Assembly: GCA_001800135.1 (NCBI GenBank)
Contig: MGUU01000010.1
Coordinates: 209,495-273,494 of the forward strand
Source of the DNA: Elusimicrobia bacterium RIFCSPLOWO2_02_FULL_39_32
GTDB taxonomy: Bacteria; Elusimicrobiota; Elusimicrobia; 2-02-FULL-39-32
Reading direction: 5' to 3'
Length of the DNA: 64,000 nt
In this document: positions 59,064-64,000 of the stretch, piece by piece
How the letters are laid out: each line of letters opens with the position of its first letter
Numbering within the stretch: position 1 is the first letter of the stretch
Position numbers and translations under genes: made by a program
Notes under the pieces: generated by a model
The model's database searches: none
Seen by the model: the letters and a program-made list of their open reading frames with translations, nothing else
Told to the model about the DNA's origin: nothing

Positions 59064-60290
59064 TTACAATTTATTTTCTGTAGAATGGATAATAATTGAT
59101 AATTCATTTAATGATTCAGACCCTTCAAATTTAAAAATATTTTTTATGCAAATGTTATCCCCTTTGCACGGCGAACTTAGATTAATATGCACACAAGGAG
59201 AACAAGGCACATTCTTATAGTAAATATTTTCTGAGAGTTCCGGGATTTTTCTAAGAAGAATTTTTGGAGAAGTTGGGCCCCAAAAAGATACAATTTTTAA
59301 ACCCATTAATCTTGCATAATGATTGAGCGCTGAATCAATAGTCCAAAATTCATCCATTTCCGCCATTTTTATCAAAGTGTCCGTTAAACTATTATCGCAA
59401 AGGTTTTCAATATTTAAGTCAGGGAATTTCTGCCGTAGATCTTCTATTAATTTTTCTGTTGAACTATAAGATATTTTACCACCAAAAAAATGCAATTTCA
59501 TATTATTATCTTGGGTCAGCCTTGATGCTATATATAGTTCCCATTGTTTGGATGAAAGCATACGCTCAGGCATAAAATTAGAGCATGCGTGTCCAATGCC
59601 TATTTTTCTATGGCCTACTTCAGAATTTGTTTTTTTATGTATTTTTATTTGATTTTTTTCCAAGAAGTATTTTCTTAGTTCGTTGATATCAGTAAGAGGT
59701 GCGGAATATAAACTTGGAAGCAGGTCATAAAAATTAAATGAGCCGGAGAAAGGACTAAAATAAATAAGATGAGTGTATAGTTTTTTTTTCAGGAAAAAGT
59801 TTCTAATGTAAAAGCCAATCCGATTTTTTGATATTGTTAAGCCAGTAAAAATACAGCTAAGCTGACTATGAACTTCTAAATCAATGATCGTATCAACTCT
59901 AAACGAATGAAACAAAGCCCTTATGGCTGAAAAAAGCAAAGAGTTAATATCTTTATCATCTATAGTTATAATTTGATCAAATATTTTTAAAGTTTCAGCA
60001 AATGGCTTTAGAGATGGGGTTGTTATTATAATAAATTTGGTATCAGCTAATTTTTTTCTTAAAGCATAAAGTGAGGGATACAAAATGATCAAAGTTCCGC
60101 CTCCAACCATTTTAATAAAAACTATGTTTTTAGGGTTATTTAAAAAACGATTTTGATTGAATATTTTGTCTAATATAATTACTAAAGGAGTAAAAATGAT
60201 AGTCAGTATCCATCCACAATAAAGATCCAATATTTGTTTATGCTTGAAATTCATTTTTTTTATCATAGTGTGAGTTCTGAACCTTTTCAA
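59064..60290 (-). CDS. Glycosyltransferase family 9 (heptosyltransferase-like)
   Basis: NIVFIKMVGGGTLIILYPSLYALRKK...DEFWTIDSALNHYARLMGLKIVSFWGPTSPK. Start may be the internal ATG at 60254. Confidence 0.8.
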   Translation of the reverse strand: MKRFRTHTMIKKMNFKHKQILDLYCGWILTIIFTPLVIILDKIFNQNRFLNNPKNIVFIKMVGGGTLIILYPSLYALRKKLADTKFIIITTPSLKPFAETLKIFDQIITIDDKDINSLLFSAIRALFHSFRVDTIIDLEVHSQLSCIFTGLTISKNRIGFYIRNFFLKKKLYTHLIYFSPFSGSFNFYDLLPSLYSAPLTDINELRKYFLEKNQIKIHKKTNSEVGHRKIGIGHACSNFMPERMLSSKQWELYIASRLTQDNNMKLHFFGGKISYSSTEKLIEDLRQKFPDLNIENLCDNSLTDTLIKMAEMDEFWTIDSALNHYARLMGLKIVSFWGPTSPKILLRKIPELSENIYYKNVPCSPCVHINLSSPCKGDNICIKNIFKFEGSESLNELSIIIHSTENKL

Positions 60291-61110
60291 AGAGAATACC
60301 CATTTCTCCTAAATTGAATGGAAAGGAAATATTTGGGATGGTTTTTTCACATAATATTGCTGGCAATTTTAGCCCAAATATAATTGAAATATGAGCTAAT
60401 ATCATCGGAATATTAATGTATTTTAAAGGAAAGAATTTTCTTATAGGTGTAAAGCCAAATTGAGAAAAAAGGCTGCAAATTCCTTTATAGGACCAATGAA
60501 AAAAGTGATCTGGAGTCTTATGAATCCAAAACTTTTGCATTATTTTTTGGGAGAGGGAGTCGGCTTGTGGAGCTACTAATAAAATTTTGGATCGTTCACT
60601 ACTATTATTTTCTAGCCATTTTAAAAATTCATTAGGTTCTGTTATATGTTCAAAACTATCTTGAAATAACCATAAATCTATTTTTCTTGGAAAAGTTTGC
60701 GGTAAATCATCAAATAAATATAAGTTTTTTTTTGGGAAACCATTAAAAATAGCGTGTTTTATATTTAAATTTATAACCTCAATTCCAAAAACTAGTTCTG
60801 TACATTTATTTAAATGATTCAAGCAATGTGCGCCTCCAAAACCCACTTCACAAATCACCATACCATTTATTTTTTTAGATAAATCTGTTGCATTTAACCA
60901 TTTTTTCATGGTTTTGATCTTTAATTTTCCAATAAATGTATCATTGCAATGGAATCTTTGTTTTGGGTAATTGTCAGTATAACGATAGGGTAGGGATGAG
61001 GATTGCGTGTCTAGAAATGATTCACATACACCACAAATTAATTTGTAATTACTTTTGTTTGCCAGTTTTAAAGGGTGATTGCATAAGAGATTGTTTTCTA
61101 TCTGATTCAT
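60238..61110 (-). CDS. SAM-dependent methyltransferase with N-terminal Cys-rich segment
   Basis: ICGVCESFLDT; MVICEVGFGGAHCLNHLNK...LWLFQDSFEHITEPNEFLKWL. Confidence 0.72.
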   Translation of the reverse strand: MNQIENNLLCNHPLKLANKSNYKLICGVCESFLDTQSSSLPYRYTDNYPKQRFHCNDTFIGKLKIKTMKKWLNATDLSKKINGMVICEVGFGGAHCLNHLNKCTELVFGIEVINLNIKHAIFNGFPKKNLYLFDDLPQTFPRKIDLWLFQDSFEHITEPNEFLKWLENNSSERSKILLVAPQADSLSQKIMQKFWIHKTPDHFFHWSYKGICSLFSQFGFTPIRKFFPLKYINIPMILAHISIIFGLKLPAILCEKTIPNISFPFNLGEMGILFEKVQNSHYDKKNEFQA

Positions 61111-61111
61111 A

Positions 61112-62422
61112 TTAATTTGGATGATTAAGAGTATGAATATAACAATAAAAGATCAAAAGGAACGGCATGGCTTGAAAAGAGAAGAAAACGGCTAATTGTT
61201 TTTTGTTATTATGTTTAAAGGAGGGGTAGGAGATGTCAAATACCGTTAAAGAGTAGAAGAAAGTTAGAATGATAATAAAGAAATGGCGCGGTAGAAAGTG
61301 AAAATGGAAAATGGTGTGCCAAGGCATGAGAAAACTCCAAGCCATAGATGAAAGTAATGTTAATCCAATAAATATACACACTTCATTTTTTGCCAGATTT
61401 GGTGTCATATAATTTTTTTTGTATTCTTGTCCAACAATCCACCACCAAAATACTAATAGTAAGGCAAGAGAGAATAAGGTTTTTTTGTAAATCCACCCAT
61501 CCATTATAAAAGATTTTAAAAGATTCAAGAATATTAATAATCTGTGATTAGCTATTTGTTCATTCATCATGAGATTTTTCAATTTTGCATGGTAAATAGG
61601 GTTTAAAGTTTCATATATCCAAGGCAGGTTCATCCGACCGCCTGCAACTCCAATGAGATCTTTAACCGCATGAGTTAGGCTGTTAAAATAGAAAGCATTT
61701 TGAAATAGATGTAATAGTATGGCCCAACCAATTCCAGACACTAGCCATCCGGTATCCTTCAAGGAAAAAAGAAAAGAATCAATTTTTTTTTGTCTCTCCC
61801 CTATAGAGTAAACAAGCAGTCTCAGAGAGAATGTGCTTATTATATTAATAGGAAGAAAATCGTACCCAATCCAGCTTGAAAAAAAACCTATAAGAAATAA
61901 AAATAGACTGATGTTTTTGTTTGAAAATATTGATATTAATAAAAGTAGAAGAGAAATGGAGAGAGAGTATGAGTGCTCATGAAGCGCTCCCATCCAGTTC
62001 AATACTCCTGGACTATGATAGATTAGCAGAGTGGATGTTAAAGCTAAAAATTTGATTCTAAAAGTTAGGTTAGACATTGAATATAATGTGATTGACATTA
62101 ATAATATGAGAATAGCAATCGTAAACGGGAAAAGTCTTAATATTTTTTCATTTGAGATACCCGACCTTATAAGAAATGATAAAATATATATTGAACCCAT
62201 AGGGTAGTGGGTCTCGGCTAGGATAGTAGGAATCCCGTATTTTCTTTTACCTTCCACTAAAGCTTTGGCTTGCGTTGTAGCGGCTAGTTCTGACCATTCA
62301 TCGGTTCGGTTTTTTCCTAGACTATTTAGTCCTTGGTAACAAATATGAAGCGCAACTAGATAAGACAATAATAAAATTAGCCAATTTTTGATGATCGGGT
62401 TAGTTTTTTTATTATCACTCAT
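61112..62422 (-). CDS. Polytopic GT39/PMT-like membrane protein
   Basis: KNRTDEWSELAATTQAKALVEGKRKYGIPTILAETHYPMGSIYILSFLIR plus about 10 TMs. Confidence 0.6.
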   Translation of the reverse strand: MSDNKKTNPIIKNWLILLLSYLVALHICYQGLNSLGKNRTDEWSELAATTQAKALVEGKRKYGIPTILAETHYPMGSIYILSFLIRSGISNEKILRLFPFTIAILILLMSITLYSMSNLTFRIKFLALTSTLLIYHSPGVLNWMGALHEHSYSLSISLLLLLISIFSNKNISLFLFLIGFFSSWIGYDFLPINIISTFSLRLLVYSIGERQKKIDSFLFSLKDTGWLVSGIGWAILLHLFQNAFYFNSLTHAVKDLIGVAGGRMNLPWIYETLNPIYHAKLKNLMMNEQIANHRLLIFLNLLKSFIMDGWIYKKTLFSLALLLVFWWWIVGQEYKKNYMTPNLAKNEVCIFIGLTLLSSMAWSFLMPWHTIFHFHFLPRHFFIIILTFFYSLTVFDISYPSFKHNNKKQLAVFFSFQAMPFLLIFYCYIHTLNHPN

Positions 62423-63395
62423 TTGACTTTAAGGCATGCAGGCTTGCTCCTCCCCAATCACTTGGCTCAATTCTCTCTAGATTGCAGTTTTTAAACCATT
62501 GGAACAATTCAAAGAGTGTGTGGCAGGATTGATGCGTAGGAGTTATGCAATCGAATGTATCAAGCAACGACCATTTTATATCTGGCAAATGGATCAATGG
62601 AAAAAAAATTTTTAAAATGTGCGCAAATATCTTGGTGGGTTGGTTAAAAAAAAGAGGTCTGATAAGATAAGTTGTTAAGTATGTATAGATGAGAGGGGGA
62701 TAGTGCCCTAGGAATGGCCAACATTTTTTAAAAAAAGATCTATAGATATTTACTATAGGATCATTGTATATCCCGGTTGTATAAACCGAAGTTGCGATCC
62801 AACCTCCTTGTTTTAAAATTTTTACCATTTCCTCAAAACCTTTTTTTGGATCTGTTGTGTGGTGAAGCGTTCCGATAGAAAAAATTCCATCCGCTATTTC
62901 TGTTTTTAAAGGAGGTTTTAGAATATCCCCTTGGCAGATTAAAACATTTGGGTCTTTTTGAAAAATTCTACCTGACGCCTCAACAGAGTCACTGATATCC
63001 AATCCTATCACTCTTGCTCCCTTCATTCGTGCTATCTCTATAAATCTTCCAGAACCACAACCAAAATCAATCATTAACTTATCTGTTAGATTTATTTCTT
63101 TTACCCCAGTAATGCGCTCCCACATTTTAAGAGTATGACCCTCCATAATTTTTCCTTTGTTTTCACTTTCAAATTGGATCTTTGGCCATTTATTCCATTG
63201 ATAGCTAAAACTTTTATTATCATTTTTATCTTCTTTATCTAAAAATCTTGGGATGCCTCTAACAATTGGATAAATGGAAGAAGATGAAGATAAGGTTCCT
63301 TCCAATATGTTTTCCCCATCTTTTTTTGTGATGTTAAGGTTAAGTGGCTCTTTTGTTTTTGGATCGACGAGAAATTTGAGGAAGTTGGAATACAT
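62415..63395 (-). CDS. SAM-dependent methyltransferase with N-terminal Trm112-like domain
   Basis: FLVDPKTKEPLNL...YPIVRGIPRFLDKE followed by LMIDFGCGSGRFIEIARMKGARVIGLDISDSVEA...GTLHHTTDPKKGFEEM. Confidence 0.88.
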   Translation of the reverse strand: MYSNFLKFLVDPKTKEPLNLNITKKDGENILEGTLSSSSSIYPIVRGIPRFLDKEDKNDNKSFSYQWNKWPKIQFESENKGKIMEGHTLKMWERITGVKEINLTDKLMIDFGCGSGRFIEIARMKGARVIGLDISDSVEASGRIFQKDPNVLICQGDILKPPLKTEIADGIFSIGTLHHTTDPKKGFEEMVKILKQGGWIATSVYTTGIYNDPIVNIYRSFFKKCWPFLGHYPPLIYTYLTTYLIRPLFFNQPTKIFAHILKIFFPLIHLPDIKWSLLDTFDCITPTHQSCHTLFELFQWFKNCNLERIEPSDWGGASLHALKSNE

Positions 63396-63484
63396 GGATA
63401 AAATTTATTTTGGTCTTTGGTAAAGTTACTACCCAACGGTTATTACTTTATTTTTTAAATTATACAAATTTTATAGAGAGAGGT

Positions 63485-64000
63485 TTAAAGAATCGGTTCG
63501 GTCTTAGAATTTTTTCTAAACTCTGGATATTTTTTTAAAACAAAAGGAACTAATTTTTTATATATGATTTGCGCGACTTTTTTAGCGCCCTCATTCGTGT
63601 GGTGCATTAAATCATAGTAGTAGTTTGGATTAGACTCCAACTCATGTGCAATATCTATGACCAAGAGATTTTCTTTTTTTCCTATTTCTCTGGTAATATC
63701 ATTATAAAGTTCTAATTTTTTCCATAATTCCTTTTGATTAAAGAACCCCAGACTTAATATTTTTTCAAATTCAATGTCAGGATTTTTTGATTTCCAACCG
63801 CAGTACATAGGTTGTGTGATTAGAATAGGAAGAATTTCATTTCTTTTTGCAAGGTCAACAATTTTTTTTAATCTAATTTTGTAAGCCTGTAAGAATCTGT
63901 CCCTGTTTAAGTATTTATCAATCTGTAATTGATTTACAATTTTGGATTCACTCATCAATGCTTTATCTGTGATTTTATAATTTAATAGGGCCTGGTTGTA
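63485..64000 (-). CDS. SGNH hydrolase-like protein, C-terminal part (partial; runs off the right edge)
   Basis: The frame stays open upstream of the ORF-track start (YNQALLNYKITDKALMSESKIV...); ILITQPMY and YYDLMHHTNEGAKKVAQII are SGNH block III/V-like. Confidence 0.7.
   Translation of the reverse strand, partial: YNQALLNYKITDKALMSESKIVNQLQIDKYLNRDRFLQAYKIRLKKIVDLAKRNEILPILITQPMYCGWKSKNPDIEFEKILSLGFFNQKELWKKLELYNDITREIGKKENLLVIDIAHELESNPNYYYDLMHHTNEGAKKVAQIIYKKLVPFVLKKYPEFRKNSKTEPIL

Noticed and set aside
1-64000. CRISPR arrays, IS elements, integrases, rRNA genes, alternative code (TGA recoding)
   Set aside because: No regularly spaced repeats, transposase or integrase motifs, or rRNA signatures seen; TGA functions as a normal stop (e.g. 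giant gene, wzz-like gene).

Overview
This 64 kb, AT-rich bacterial window uses the standard code. It has two halves. (A) About 1-34.7 kb is mostly housekeeping: uvrC (partial), murJ, rpsT, holA, lptE, leuS, trxB, tlyA, dxs, ispA, xseB/xseA, 5-FCL, rarA, zapA plus a small coiled-coil gene, pheT/pheS, rplT, rpmI, infC and thrS. It is interrupted by a 3-gene surface operon: a 3037-aa secreted multidomain protein with a FlgD/T9SS-like C-terminus, a PorV-like outer-membrane protein and a FecR-domain protein. (B) About 34.7-64 kb is a mosaic exopolysaccharide/O-antigen cluster with frequent strand switches: polymerase/ligase, polyprenyl-P sugar transferase, Wzz, many GT2/GT4/GT9/GT39-like enzymes, methyltransferases, SGNH hydrolases and a GDP-mannose 3,5-epimerase-like gene. 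A tRNA-Val(GAC) lies inside it. Main observations: infC appears to start at AUC behind a strong Shine-Dalgarno (SD) sequence; rpsT is likely leaderless, from a promoter inside murJ; the giant operon has a perfect-consensus promoter and an upstream TGTGA-N6-TCACA palindrome; a 57-bp near-identical repeat marks a decayed 5' gene copy 6.3 kb from its intact counterpart; there is a compact 4-gene cassette with an SDR carrying YGRHR instead of YxxxK; and SD motifs are scarce. Lineage cannot be assigned from the sequence alone. No CRISPR array, IS element or rRNA was recognised. All family calls come from reading motifs and remembered family features; no database search was run.
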